Source: Terasakiella sp033100395 (lineage in GTDB: Bacteria > Pseudomonadota > Alphaproteobacteria > Rhodospirillales > Terasakiellaceae). Taken from it: DNA of 64,000 nucleotides. The DNA is taken from the NCBI RefSeq assembly GCF_033100395.1, contig NZ_JAWLVJ010000001.1:124001-188000 (forward strand), in the 5' to 3' direction. The first letter of the stretch is position 1, and each line of letters starts with the position of its first letter. The notes beneath the pieces are model-generated. The model was not told where the DNA came from. It searched no databases and saw only the letters and a program-made list of their open reading frames with translations. The position numbers and the translations under genes are program-made. This document shows positions 17,924 to 26,615 of this stretch, one piece after another.

Positions 17924-19714
17924 ATGACAAAACTTGATGTAACCACCGGCTCACTTCCCGGTTCTGAGAAAGTTTTCTTTGGCTCAGAAACCCATGACGA
18001 AGTGACCGTGGCTATGCGCTGCATCCACCTTGAAGGCGGTGAACGCCCGGTGGTTGCTTATGACACATCCGGTCCATACTCTGACCCGAACGCGTCCATT
18101 GACATTTATAAAGGTCTGGCGCCGCTGCGCCGTGAATGGATTCTGGCACGTGGCGATGTGGAAGAATATGAAGGCCGTGAAGTCAAACCAGAAGACAATG
18201 GCCTGAAAGGCGATGACGAACAGCCGGGCGTTGAAGCTTTCCCACGTGGTGATCTGAAACCATTGCGTTCCAAAGATGGTGCAGCAGTAACACAACTGGC
18301 CTATGCGCGTCGCGGTATTGTGACACCAGAAATGGAATATGTTGCCATTCGTGAAAACGAAGGCCGCAAAGAAGCTTACCTGCGTGATGGCGATCCAATG
18401 GGGGCGGAAATCCCGGACGTCTGCACAGGTGAGTTCGTGCGTTCTGAAATCGCGCGTGGCCGTGCCGTTCTGGTTTCCAACGTCAACCACCCAGAACTGG
18501 AACCCATGATTATTGGCCGCAACTTCCTGACCAAGATCAACGCCAACATCGGTAACTCTGCTGTGACTTCTTCGGTAGCAGAAGAAGTAGACAAAATGGT
18601 CTGGGCGACCCGCTGGGGTGCTGACACCGTTATGGATCTGTCTACAGGGACTGACATCCACAACATCCGTGAATGGATCGTTCGTAACTCCCCTGTTCCG
18701 ATCGGGACTGTGCCGATCTATCAGGCGCTTGAAAAATGTCGCGGCATTGCTGAAGACCTGACCTGGGAAATCTTTAAAGACACACTGATCGAACAGGCAG
18801 AACAAGGCGTTTCTTACTGGACCATCCACGCTGGTCTGCTTCTGGAACACGTACCAATGACCGTAAACCGTGTCACAGGTATTGTTTCTCGTGGTGGGTC
18901 CATCATGGCGAAATGGTGTCTGCATTATCACAAGCAGAACTTCCTGTGGGATCACTTCGACGACATCTGTGAAATCGCAAAACAATATGACGTTGCCATT
19001 TCATTGGGTGACGGCCTGCGTCCGGGTTCCATTGCAGACGCCAACGACGAAGCACAGTTTGCTGAACTGCGCGCCCTTGGCGTTCTGCAAAAGAAATGTA
19101 TGGAACATGACGTTCAGTGCTTCATCGAAGGTCCAGGTCACGTGCCCATGCACAAGATCAAGGAAAACATGGAACTACAGCTGGAAGTCTGTGACGAGGC
19201 CCCATTCTATACGCTTGGCCCGCTTGTTACAGATATCGCTGCTGGTCATGACCATCTGGCCTCTGCCATCGGTGCGGCCATGATCGGTTGGTACGGCTGT
19301 GCCATGCTGTGTTACGTAACACCAAAAGAACACCTTGGCCTGCCAAACCGCGATGACGTAAAAGAAGGCGTGATGGCATATAAAGTTGCAGCCCACGCTG
19401 CCGACCTTGCCAAAGGCCACCCAGGTGCACGCCTGCGTGACGACGCTATGTCTAAAGCTCGCTTTGAATTCCGCTGGAAAGATCAGTTCAATCTGGCCCT
19501 GGATTCAGAAAAAGCCCTGTCCTTCCACGATGAAACACTGCCAGCTGAAGGCGCGAAGATCGCTCACTTCTGCTCTATGTGCGGTCCAAAATTCTGCTCC
19601 ATGCGCATCAGCCATGAAGTGAAAGAAGAAGCCGCCAAAGGCATGCTGGAAATGTCGGAAAAATTCAAAGAAGAAGGTGGCGAAATCTATAAAAAGATCG
19701 ACGCTGCTGAATAA
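17924..19714 (+). CDS. thiC: phosphomethylpyrimidine synthase ThiC
   Basis: Radical-SAM enzyme that converts aminoimidazole ribotide to the HMP phosphate moiety of thiamine. The 596-residue protein has the C-terminal non-canonical cluster motif CSMCGPKFC (C550, C553, C558) that binds 4Fe-4S, plus core ThiC segments such as RGGSIMAKWCLHY and FIEGPGHVPMH. It is preceded by a TPP riboswitch with a ribosome-site hairpin and followed by an intrinsic terminator, so it is a single-gene unit. No other thi gene is in the window. Confidence 0.97.
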   Translation: MTKLDVTTGSLPGSEKVFFGSETHDEVTVAMRCIHLEGGERPVVAYDTSGPYSDPNASIDIYKGLAPLRREWILARGDVEEYEGREVKPEDNGLKGDDEQPGVEAFPRGDLKPLRSKDGAAVTQLAYARRGIVTPEMEYVAIRENEGRKEAYLRDGDPMGAEIPDVCTGEFVRSEIARGRAVLVSNVNHPELEPMIIGRNFLTKINANIGNSAVTSSVAEEVDKMVWATRWGADTVMDLSTGTDIHNIREWIVRNSPVPIGTVPIYQALEKCRGIAEDLTWEIFKDTLIEQAEQGVSYWTIHAGLLLEHVPMTVNRVTGIVSRGGSIMAKWCLHYHKQNFLWDHFDDICEIAKQYDVAISLGDGLRPGSIADANDEAQFAELRALGVLQKKCMEHDVQCFIEGPGHVPMHKIKENMELQLEVCDEAPFYTLGPLVTDIAAGHDHLASAIGAAMIGWYGCAMLCYVTPKEHLGLPNRDDVKEGVMAYKVAAHAADLAKGHPGARLRDDAMSKARFEFRWKDQFNLALDSEKALSFHDETLPAEGAKIAHFCSMCGPKFCSMRISHEVKEEAAKGMLEMSEKFKEEGGEIYKKIDAAE

Positions 19715-19737
19715 GACTTCTTCAACTGCAAATGATC

Positions 19738-19766
19738 AAGGGACTGTGGCAACGCAGTCCCTTTTT
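19738..19766 (+). terminator. terminator of thiC
   Basis: Stem AAGGGACTG (19738-19746) / CAGTCCCTT (19755-19763), 8-base loop, followed by TTTTTCT, about 25 bases after the thiC stop. Confidence 0.9.
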
Positions 19767-19842
19767 CTATGTATTTATCGGTATTTGCGCTCTTCTAAAT
19801 TATTGATATACTTCCAGTTAAGGATCACATGAAAGTATATGA

Positions 19843-20511
19843 ATGCCACGCGCAATTTCATTATTTTTAATTTGTACAATTCTATCTGGGATTTACACCT
19901 CTGATGGACGTGCTGACACACATATCAAGGTTGCTGCAATCCAGATACCCTTAATGGTGGAAAGTCCCACCAAGGGCGTTTTTATCGAGCTGCTTCAAGA
20001 AATTTCCAAACGCAGCGATATCACATTCGACATCACCGTCTACCCGGGCAAACGGGCACACCGCGCCTTTTTGGGAGATGAAGTCGATATGTTAATCCCG
20101 TTTCCCAAGGGCAACCGATCCAAAGTGGGGATTTTGACCACACCAATCTACACCAAACGCGATTTCGTTTTTGTACGCAAAGGCCAGCCCATTCCCAAAA
20201 CACTGGAACAGTTAAAGGGCATGCGCCTTGGCATCACCGCACATTATAAATACGACCCGTCCCTTTATACGACATCCGGCATTCATCTGGAGACCGCACA
20301 AAGTGATATGGATAATGTGCGCAAACTCAAAGCAAAGCGACTCGACGGTTTCCTTGTAGAAGAACAATCCGGCCTTGCCGCCCTTGAAAAAATTACCAAT
20401 CCAAACATTGAATATGACAGGAACAATCCCATCTTTTCATACGACGTTGTTATCCTCTTAAAGACGAATAAAGAGGGTCAACAACACGCCGAAAAATCAA
20501 TATCATCTTAA
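19843..20511 (+). CDS. periplasmic solute-binding protein family 3, C-terminus frameshifted
   Basis: Orphan amino-acid-type periplasmic binding protein with a signal peptide (MPRAISLFLICTILSG...). As written it ends after 222 residues with EKSISS. Adding one A to the run of five at 20492-20496 restores a tail (EKINIILKDIKADGTYHRI) ending at 20561, giving about 239 residues. That tail matches the usual last helices of this family and the ends of the neighbouring binding proteins. The restored stop TGA overlaps the ATG of the next gene (ATGA at 20558-20561), which supports it as ancestral. The start has a weak ribosome site; AAGGA fits a 13-codon mini-ORF at 19829 better. Confidence 0.75.
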   Translation: MPRAISLFLICTILSGIYTSDGRADTHIKVAAIQIPLMVESPTKGVFIELLQEISKRSDITFDITVYPGKRAHRAFLGDEVDMLIPFPKGNRSKVGILTTPIYTKRDFVFVRKGQPIPKTLEQLKGMRLGITAHYKYDPSLYTTSGIHLETAQSDMDNVRKLKAKRLDGFLVEEQSGLAALEKITNPNIEYDRNNPIFSYDVVILLKTNKEGQQHAEKSISS

Positions 20512-20557
20512 AAGACATCAAAGCCGATGGAACCTATCATCGTATCGTGAGCCAGTC

Positions 20558-21307
20558 ATGAAGAAGAACAAAAACATAAATGCAGCCTGCCTATGTGCTG
20601 TCGTCACGCTCATGTGCTTTGCCCTGTGCAGCCCACCTGCCTGGGGTGATGAAGAAAGCTGGATCATGTCGATCCAAAAAGAAGATCTTTCCCCCTTCAA
20701 ACACCGTAACGGCTATGGTCCCGGTGGCATCAATGTGGATTTGATCGCTGCCATTGCTGATGAAATCGGCGTGGAATTAAGGTTCAGGGATTACCCCATC
20801 GATATCGGCCGCCAGAAATTTCAAAAAGGCGAACTCAGCGTAGATTGCTGCCTCAATCCCATCTGGTTTCCCGGACAAGACAATATCCATGTGTTTAGTG
20901 ACCCGCTTTATAAATTGATTGAGGTCTGGGTCTTCCCCAAAGGCAAAACCTTCCCCATCCCATCGACCAAAGCCTTGAGCGACAAACGCGTTGTGGGCAT
21001 CAAAGGATTTACCTATCCCAATCAAGATGATTATGGGGTGCGTTTAAATGGAAGCAGCCCGCTGGAAGTTCTTCAGATGCTGGTAGATGGCAAGGCAGAT
21101 GTGGCTGTACTGGAACGCCACGCGGCATCTTTTTACATCAACCACAATAAATTTATGGTCCAGTTTGGCGACCCTTATTATTCCGTCAATGTGGCCGTGC
21201 GCCTGCATAAAAATCTCGCCCATCGCCTGGATGACGTCAATAAAGCGGTGGCAAAGCTGAAAGAAAGCGGCAGCGTTAAAGCCATTATTCAGCGCAACAT
21301 CCGATAA
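20558..21307 (+). CDS. periplasmic solute-binding protein family 3, orphan
   Basis: A 249-residue protein with a signal peptide ending near ALCSPPAWG. The mature protein has the SBP_bac_3 pattern: PFKHRNGYGPGGINVDLIAAIADEIGVELRF near the start, a CCLNPIWFPGQ segment in the ligand cleft and VLQMLVDGKADVAVLE in lobe 2, with a C-terminal helix KLKESGSVKAIIQRNIR. No permease or ATPase gene is adjacent. Its ATG overlaps the restored stop of the 19843 gene, so the two probably form an operon. The ligand is unknown. Confidence 0.82.
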   Translation: MKKNKNINAACLCAVVTLMCFALCSPPAWGDEESWIMSIQKEDLSPFKHRNGYGPGGINVDLIAAIADEIGVELRFRDYPIDIGRQKFQKGELSVDCCLNPIWFPGQDNIHVFSDPLYKLIEVWVFPKGKTFPIPSTKALSDKRVVGIKGFTYPNQDDYGVRLNGSSPLEVLQMLVDGKADVAVLERHAASFYINHNKFMVQFGDPYYSVNVAVRLHKNLAHRLDDVNKAVAKLKESGSVKAIIQRNIR

Positions 21308-21325
21308 AAATGAAATAAGGCACAT

Positions 21326-21359
21326 TAAGGCAGAAATCGCTCATATTGCTGCCTAATTT
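21326..21359 (+). terminator. weak terminator after the 20558 binding-protein gene
   Basis: Short stem AGGCAG (21328-21333) / CTGCCT (21349-21354) followed by AATTTGGG. Stability is modest, so the call is tentative. The rest of the spacer to 21523 shows no gene. Confidence 0.35.
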
Positions 21360-21523
21360 GGGTTGCATATTACCAAACATGGAAAGGATGGTGCGTTGAA
21401 GAGCATCCCCCCTCGATAAGCCCAAGTATCGATCGCCCTCATAAGGTATAGTTCAACAAACTAATTGCTCTTCAAGACAACATCCAGACCACCAAAATCG
21501 ATCATGCTAGAATCCTAATCATC

Positions 21524-21556
21524 ACATCCCCGGACTTGCCCCCCGGGGATGTTTTG
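21524..21556 (+). terminator. strong hairpin upstream of ccmA
   Basis: Perfect 10-bp stem ACATCCCCGG (21524-21533) / CCGGGGATGT (21543-21552) with a 9-base loop and TTTGATTT after it. It probably ends transcription from the binding-protein operon before ccmA. Confidence 0.75.
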
Positions 21557-21594
21557 ATTTAAGGTCGGCGTCATCACTAGGGGAATGATGGAAC

Positions 21595-22266
21595 ATGGCA
21601 GTATTTGCGGGACAGGACCTGGTTTGCATTCGTGGCGAACGACTGGTTTTTTCAAAACTGAATTTCGAAATTGAAAGTGGCGGGTGCCTCACCCTGATCG
21701 GTCATAACGGGGCGGGTAAATCATCACTGCTGCGCATGATGGCCGGACTTTTACGACCTGCTGCAGGCATCATGAGCTGGGACGGACAATCCGTTGATGA
21801 TGATATGGATGAACACCGCGAACGGCTGCATTACGTCGGCCATCATGACGCCATCAAACCTGTTTTAACCGTCGAAGAAAATCTGCATTTTTGGGCGGGC
21901 TTGCGCAGCGATGCCGATGAAGCCAAAGCCAATTTCCGCGAAGCTCTGGACGTTTTTTCCATCGGTCACCTGATCGACGTTCCCGGGCGCTTTCTTTCTG
22001 CCGGGCAGAAGCGCCGCGCCAACCTTGCGCGCATCATTGCCTCCAAATCTCCGGTCTGGCTGCTGGATGAACCAACGACCGCCCTTGATAAAGAATCCAT
22101 CAAAAAGCTGGAAGGAATTATCGAGAAACATCGCGAAAATGGTGGCATTGTTGTGCTCTCCACCCATTCCGACATGAACATCAAAGATCAAAACATTCTG
22201 AATGTGGGCACCTTCACCGCCAAGCGCGGTCATGAAAGTGCATCACTTCTGGCGGAGGGTATCTAA
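21595..22266 (+). CDS. ccmA: cytochrome c biogenesis ABC transporter ATP-binding protein CcmA
   Basis: ATPase of the CcmABCD complex, which releases holo-CcmE in system I cytochrome c maturation. The 223-residue protein has Walker A GHNGAGKSS, the signature LSAGQKRRANLARI and Walker B WLLDEPTTALD. Its TAA stop shares the A with the ATG of ccmB (TAATG), a coupled arrangement. The ATG at 21595 follows GGGGAATGATGGAAC. Only ccmB follows; ccmC, ccmD and the rest are not in the window. Confidence 0.92.
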   Translation: MAVFAGQDLVCIRGERLVFSKLNFEIESGGCLTLIGHNGAGKSSLLRMMAGLLRPAAGIMSWDGQSVDDDMDEHRERLHYVGHHDAIKPVLTVEENLHFWAGLRSDADEAKANFREALDVFSIGHLIDVPGRFLSAGQKRRANLARIIASKSPVWLLDEPTTALDKESIKKLEGIIEKHRENGGIVVLSTHSDMNIKDQNILNVGTFTAKRGHESASLLAEGI

Positions 22267-22931
22267 TGGGACGTTTTCTATCCATCGTAAAACGTGATTT
22301 GCGCCTGGCCCTTCGTCAGGGCAGTGACAGCGTCATGGTTGTGATGTTCTTCATCCTGACCGTGGTTCTCTTCCCCTTCGGCATTGGCCCGGAAGGCAAT
22401 ATCCTCGCCCGTGTGGCCTCTGGCGTGATCTTTGTAGCTGCCCTGCTCGCATCCATGCTGTCACTGGAACGTCTGTTTCAAACCGATTATGAAGATGGCT
22501 CGCTGGAGCTTCTGACGCTAAGCCCCATGCCGCTGGAACTGATTGTGCTGGGAAAAATCACAGCCCACTGGCTGACCACAGGCCTGCCTTTGATGATCGC
22601 GTCGCCCTTACTCGCCATTCTGATGAATATGAGCGGCGAAGGCTTTGGCATGTTGATGCTGGCCCTGCTGCTCGGCACCCCCGCCCTTAGCCTCATTGGC
22701 GCTATCGGCGCGGCCCTTGTGCTAGGGTCACGACGTGGTGGTGTCTTGATCTCCCTGCTGGTGCTGCCCCTGTTTGTCCCTGTCCTGATCTTTGGCGTGG
22801 GACTGATCGAAGCAGCCATCGGTGGCTTTGCGGTGAAATCTCAAATCCTGATCCTGTCCGGTATTCTCTTTGCCTGTCTTGCCTTCTGTCCTTTTGCAGC
22901 GGCTGCCGCAGTCAGGCAGTCTGTCGAATAA
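22266..22931 (+). CDS. ccmB: heme exporter membrane protein CcmB
   Basis: Integral membrane partner of CcmA in cytochrome c maturation. The 221-residue protein begins MGRFLSIVKRDLRLALRQG and has about six hydrophobic spans, including the LMIASPLLAILMNM stretch and the GLIEAAIGG region near the C-terminus. Translationally coupled to ccmA. Next downstream is an unrelated binding-protein gene after 72 bases, so the usual ccmC is missing at this spot. Confidence 0.92.
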   Translation: MGRFLSIVKRDLRLALRQGSDSVMVVMFFILTVVLFPFGIGPEGNILARVASGVIFVAALLASMLSLERLFQTDYEDGSLELLTLSPMPLELIVLGKITAHWLTTGLPLMIASPLLAILMNMSGEGFGMLMLALLLGTPALSLIGAIGAALVLGSRRGGVLISLLVLPLFVPVLIFGVGLIEAAIGGFAVKSQILILSGILFACLAFCPFAAAAAVRQSVE

Positions 22932-23003
22932 ACGCTGACTGTCACAAAAGCTTAACACATCTGATCCGTAGGTTCTGCTCAATCCCTGTGATATCCTTAC
23001 AGG

Positions 23004-23792
23004 ATGATGACATCTTTAAGGGCCTTCGCCTTCCTAATTCTCCTCACCTGTTTTGCCGGATTTCAAAAAGGTGCAGCCGCAGAAGAATGCACCGCTTTTT
23101 CCGGCAACGGGGTGAATAACTGGTATCCCTTTTCCTATCGCACCGAAGAGGGACATCTGACGGGCGTGATGGTCGATGGCATGCGCGAGGCTTTAAAGCG
23201 GGTCGGGCTTAAATTGACCATTCAGGTCGATCGCCCCTGGAAACGCATCATCTATGATCTGGAAAATGCGCATGTGGATATGGTCTTGGGCGCCTACTGG
23301 AACAGTGAACGGGCAGAAAAATTCCATTATTCCGAAGCTATGGGAACGGATGAGCTGCGTATCTTTGTAAAATCCGGAAAAGAATTTACTTTCCATGCCT
23401 TTGCCGATCTGATCGGACGTTCCGGCATGCATCTGTTGGGCGGGTCGTTAGGCGATGAGTTCGATACTTTTTCACAAAAACATCTGGATTTACAGGAAGT
23501 CCCACAAAGTGATGCCATCATCACCATGTTGCAGAACGATCGCGCGGATTACGGCATCCTCGGCTATGTGGAAGGATTAAAGTTTATCCATACCCAAAAG
23601 CTGGAAGGCGAAATTACTGCCCTTCCCAAAGCCATCCTCGCCAACGCCATGCATGTAATGATCAGCAAAGAGGCAACTTGCGCCCACAAACTGGAAGCAG
23701 TGAACCAAGCCATCAAAGACATGAAAACAGATGGCACGCTGGATCGGATTTTAAACGATCACCTGAAAAAAATTGCTGATTACGCACAGTAA
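23004..23792 (+). CDS. periplasmic solute-binding protein family 3, orphan
   Basis: A 262-residue protein with a signal peptide (FLILLTCFAGFQKGAAA) and the SBP_bac_3 layout: NNWYPFSYRTEEGHLTGVMVDGMREALKRVG, then IIYDLENAHVDMVLGAYW, and an ending NQAIKDMKTDGTLDRILNDHLKK. The lobe-2 segment ITMLQNDRADYGILGYVEG is also typical. No permease is nearby. The stop at 23790-23792 abuts the stop of the opposing glutaredoxin gene. Two ATGs in tandem (23004, 23007) make the start uncertain by one codon. Ligand unknown. Confidence 0.82.
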   Translation: MMTSLRAFAFLILLTCFAGFQKGAAAEECTAFSGNGVNNWYPFSYRTEEGHLTGVMVDGMREALKRVGLKLTIQVDRPWKRIIYDLENAHVDMVLGAYWNSERAEKFHYSEAMGTDELRIFVKSGKEFTFHAFADLIGRSGMHLLGGSLGDEFDTFSQKHLDLQEVPQSDAIITMLQNDRADYGILGYVEGLKFIHTQKLEGEITALPKAILANAMHVMISKEATCAHKLEAVNQAIKDMKTDGTLDRILNDHLKKIADYAQ

Positions 23793-24158
23793 TCAGGCGG
23801 CGAATTTCTTTTCCAGATAGGAAATAATCTCTTTCGATTCATAAAGCCATTCAGTCTCTGCCCCATCCTGGTCGATGCGCAGACAGGGGACTTTATGACG
23901 TCCGCCTTGTTGGGTCAGTTCTTCTTTATGGGTCATATTTTCCTTTGCATCGCGCAGTTCGATATTCAATCCCTGACGACGCAACTGGCGGCGCACCTTG
24001 ACGCAGAACGGGCAGGCCTTGAACTGATAAATGCTCATATTCGCGGTGACCTCATCCACTTTGGCCTGCGCATCCTGTTCACGTACCAGAAACTTCGGAC
24101 GTGTCAGAAAATCCACGATCAGAATAATACGCCCCAAAACCCAGCGAACAAATTTCAT
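23793..24158 (-). CDS. glutaredoxin-like thiol protein with N-terminal hydrophobic segment
   Basis: A 121-residue protein: residues 1-25 are hydrophobic (MKFVRWVLGRIILIVDFLT) and could anchor it to the membrane; from about residue 40 it is a glutaredoxin/GST-N fold with CPFC redox motif (KACPFCVKVRRQL), cis-Pro KVPCLRI and the ending ESKEIISYLEKKF. The substrate is unknown; glutathione-dependent thiol exchange is inferred from the family. The start at 24156-24158 follows GGAGACAGACTG; an upstream in-frame start would add 28 residues. It ends directly against the convergent binding-protein gene. Confidence 0.85.
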   Translation of the reverse strand: MKFVRWVLGRIILIVDFLTRPKFLVREQDAQAKVDEVTANMSIYQFKACPFCVKVRRQLRRQGLNIELRDAKENMTHKEELTQQGGRHKVPCLRIDQDGAETEWLYESKEIISYLEKKFAA

Positions 24159-24242
24159 CAGTCTGTCTCCGATATGACCCCAATTAACGGGGCGGAGCTT
24201 TAGCACATAAATTAGACTCTTTCCAGAGTTTGAGATCCTCAC

Positions 24243-24272
24243 AAAAAAGCCCCCACCAATCGGTGAGGGCTT
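24243..24272 (-). terminator. terminator of maeB
   Basis: Stem GCCCCCACC (24249-24257) / GGTGAGGGC (24262-24270) with one mismatch and a 4-base loop, followed on the minus strand by TTTTTTGT, shortly after the maeB stop. Confidence 0.85.
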
Positions 24273-24293
24273 CGCTGTCTTTATTTGGGTTTC

Positions 24294-26567
24294 TTAGCGA
24301 CCAACGATGGCATCGTGAGCAGCCAGGATAGCCATATTGACCATCTCGGAAACCGTGGTGTCACGCGGGACGATCTGAACAGGTTTTTCAAGACCCATCA
24401 TGATCGGACCAATCACCGTGCCACCGCCCAGTTTCTGCAACAGTTTGGAAGAAATATCCGCAGTATGCAGACCCGGCATGACCAGAACGTTGGCCGGACC
24501 GGACAGGCGGCTGAACGGATAATCATTCAGCAAAGCCTGATCCAGGGCTGTATTCACGGTCAGTTCACCGTCAAATTCGAAGTCCACATTGGAATTAGCA
24601 AGGATTTCTACCGCCTTGCGCACTTCTTCGGAACGACCACCAGCGCGACCGCTGAAGGATGAATAGGACAGGAAGGCAACGCGCGGTTCATGGCCGAGAC
24701 GACGTGCCTTTGCCGCCGCAGAAATCGCGATATCCGCCATTTCCTGTGCGTTTGGTGTTTCGTGAATTCGGGTATCGGCCAAAAAGACCGTGTTATGACC
24801 GCTGGAAACAACAATGGAAACACCCATCGGGATTTGATCCTTGGATGGATCAAGCACACGTTCCACATCTTCATAAGCTGAATAGAAGCCACGGGTCAGG
24901 CCGGTAACCATGCCGTCCGCATCGCCACAGGCAACCATTACAGCCGCAAAGATATTTCGGTTCTGGTTTACCCAGCGCGTGCAATCACGCATCAACGCGC
25001 CTTTGCGCTGCAGACGTCTGTATAGATATTCCGCATATTCCTTGGTGCGTGGACCGATCAGGGAGTTGTTGATCTCAATCCCTTGCGCATCCGCCAGACC
25101 AAGGTTCTTCATAGTTGCCTGAATTTTATCTTCACGACCGACCAGAATCGGTGTGCCGTAGCCCGCGTTCAGGAAGGCATAAGCCGCACGGATCGCTTTT
25201 TCCTCTTCACCTTCGGCAAAGACGATACGACGTGGGTTGCCGCGAACCTTATCGCAAATCACCTGCAGGCTAGAAGCTGTCGGGTCAAGACGGCTGGCCA
25301 ACTCGTTGCGGTAGTCATCCATATCAATGATCGGGCGACGTGCCACACCGGATGCCATGGCCGCTTCGGCCACCGCAGGCGGAACAGAGAAAATCAGACG
25401 CGGATCAAATGGGGCCGGAATAATGTAGTCCGGGCCATAACGCAAACGACGACCGGAATAAGCAGCTGCCACTTCATCCGGCACGTCTTCTTTGGCCAGA
25501 TCAGCGAGCGCTTGTGCACAGGCCACTTTCATATCTTCGTTGATCGTGCTGGCACGAACGTCTAGTGCGCCACGGAAGATGTATGGGAAACCAAGAACGT
25601 TGTTGATCTGGTTTGGATAGTCAGAACGACCTGTTGCGGTAATCGCATCGGGACGAACCGCTTTCACGTCTTCCGGTGTAATTTCCGGATCCGGGTTTGC
25701 CATGGCGAAAATGATCGGCTTTGGTGCCATCTTTTCAACCATATCCTGGGTTACTGCACCCTTAACCGACAGACCAAAGAAGGCATCCGCGCCTTCCAAA
25801 GCTTCAGCCAGTGTACGCGCATCTGTGTCAGACGCATGTGCTGATTTCCACTGGTTCATGCCTTCTTTGCGACCTTTATAGATCACGCCTTTGGAGTCAC
25901 ACATGATCACATTGTCATGCTTCACACCCATGGCTTTTACAAGCTCACAACAAGCGATAGAAGCAGCACCCGCACCGTTCAAGACCAGTTTAACGTCTTC
26001 CATCTTGCGCCCTGTCAGATCACAGGCGTTAATCAGGCCCGCAGCAGAAATAATGGCCGTGCCGTGCTGGTCATCGTGAAAGACCGGGATGTCCATCATT
26101 TCGCGCAGGCGGGTTTCAATGGTGAAACATTCGGGGGCCTTGATATCTTCAAGGTTGATACCGCCGAAAGATTTACCCAGATATTTCACACAATTGATGA
26201 ATTCATCTTCATCTTCGGTATCGACTTCCAGGTCAATACCATCCACATCGGCAAAGCGTTTAAAGAGAACCGCCTTCCCTTCCATCACAGGCTTGGAAGC
26301 AAGCGCACCCAGGTTGCCCAGACCAAGTACAGCTGTCCCGTTTGAAATAACCGCAACCACGTTGCCTTTGGCTGTATAGTCATAGGCCAGATTTGGATCG
26401 CGCGCGATCTGCTCACATGGTGCCGCCACACCTGGTGAATAGGCTAGGGACAAATCACGCTGTGTTGTCAGCGGTTTTGTCGGGTGAATTTCAAGCTTAC
26501 CCGGGCGTCCGGATGCATGCATAAGAAGCGCTTCGCGCTCAGTAACCTTAACTGATTGATCGTCCAT
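24294..26567 (-). CDS. maeB: NADP-type malic enzyme with C-terminal phosphotransacetylase-like domain
   Basis: Oxidative decarboxylation of malate to pyruvate, linking the TCA cycle to pyruvate and NADPH. The 757-residue protein has the malic-enzyme N-terminal half (KPLTTQRDLSLAYSPGVAAPC, VFHDDQHGTAI, LNGAGAASIACCELV) and a C-terminal half related to phosphate acetyltransferase (GMVTGLTRGFYSA, VMPGLHTADISSKLLQKLGGG). In MaeB-type enzymes this second domain is regulatory, binding acetyl-CoA, rather than catalytic. It is monocistronic with its own terminator. NADP preference is assumed from the two-domain form. Confidence 0.94.
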   Translation of the reverse strand: MDDQSVKVTEREALLMHASGRPGKLEIHPTKPLTTQRDLSLAYSPGVAAPCEQIARDPNLAYDYTAKGNVVAVISNGTAVLGLGNLGALASKPVMEGKAVLFKRFADVDGIDLEVDTEDEDEFINCVKYLGKSFGGINLEDIKAPECFTIETRLREMMDIPVFHDDQHGTAIISAAGLINACDLTGRKMEDVKLVLNGAGAASIACCELVKAMGVKHDNVIMCDSKGVIYKGRKEGMNQWKSAHASDTDARTLAEALEGADAFFGLSVKGAVTQDMVEKMAPKPIIFAMANPDPEITPEDVKAVRPDAITATGRSDYPNQINNVLGFPYIFRGALDVRASTINEDMKVACAQALADLAKEDVPDEVAAAYSGRRLRYGPDYIIPAPFDPRLIFSVPPAVAEAAMASGVARRPIIDMDDYRNELASRLDPTASSLQVICDKVRGNPRRIVFAEGEEEKAIRAAYAFLNAGYGTPILVGREDKIQATMKNLGLADAQGIEINNSLIGPRTKEYAEYLYRRLQRKGALMRDCTRWVNQNRNIFAAVMVACGDADGMVTGLTRGFYSAYEDVERVLDPSKDQIPMGVSIVVSSGHNTVFLADTRIHETPNAQEMADIAISAAAKARRLGHEPRVAFLSYSSFSGRAGGRSEEVRKAVEILANSNVDFEFDGELTVNTALDQALLNDYPFSRLSGPANVLVMPGLHTADISSKLLQKLGGGTVIGPIMMGLEKPVQIVPRDTTVSEMVNMAILAAHDAIVGR

Positions 26568-26615
26568 AATATGTTTTCGTCTCTAGTTTGATTTTGTTGC
26601 CGCAAATGGCAGGAT

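Noticed and set aside
17984..18985. Minus-strand 333-codon frame inside thiC
   Set aside because: Antisense to a highly conserved gene; composition odd, no motif, no ribosome site. Shadow.
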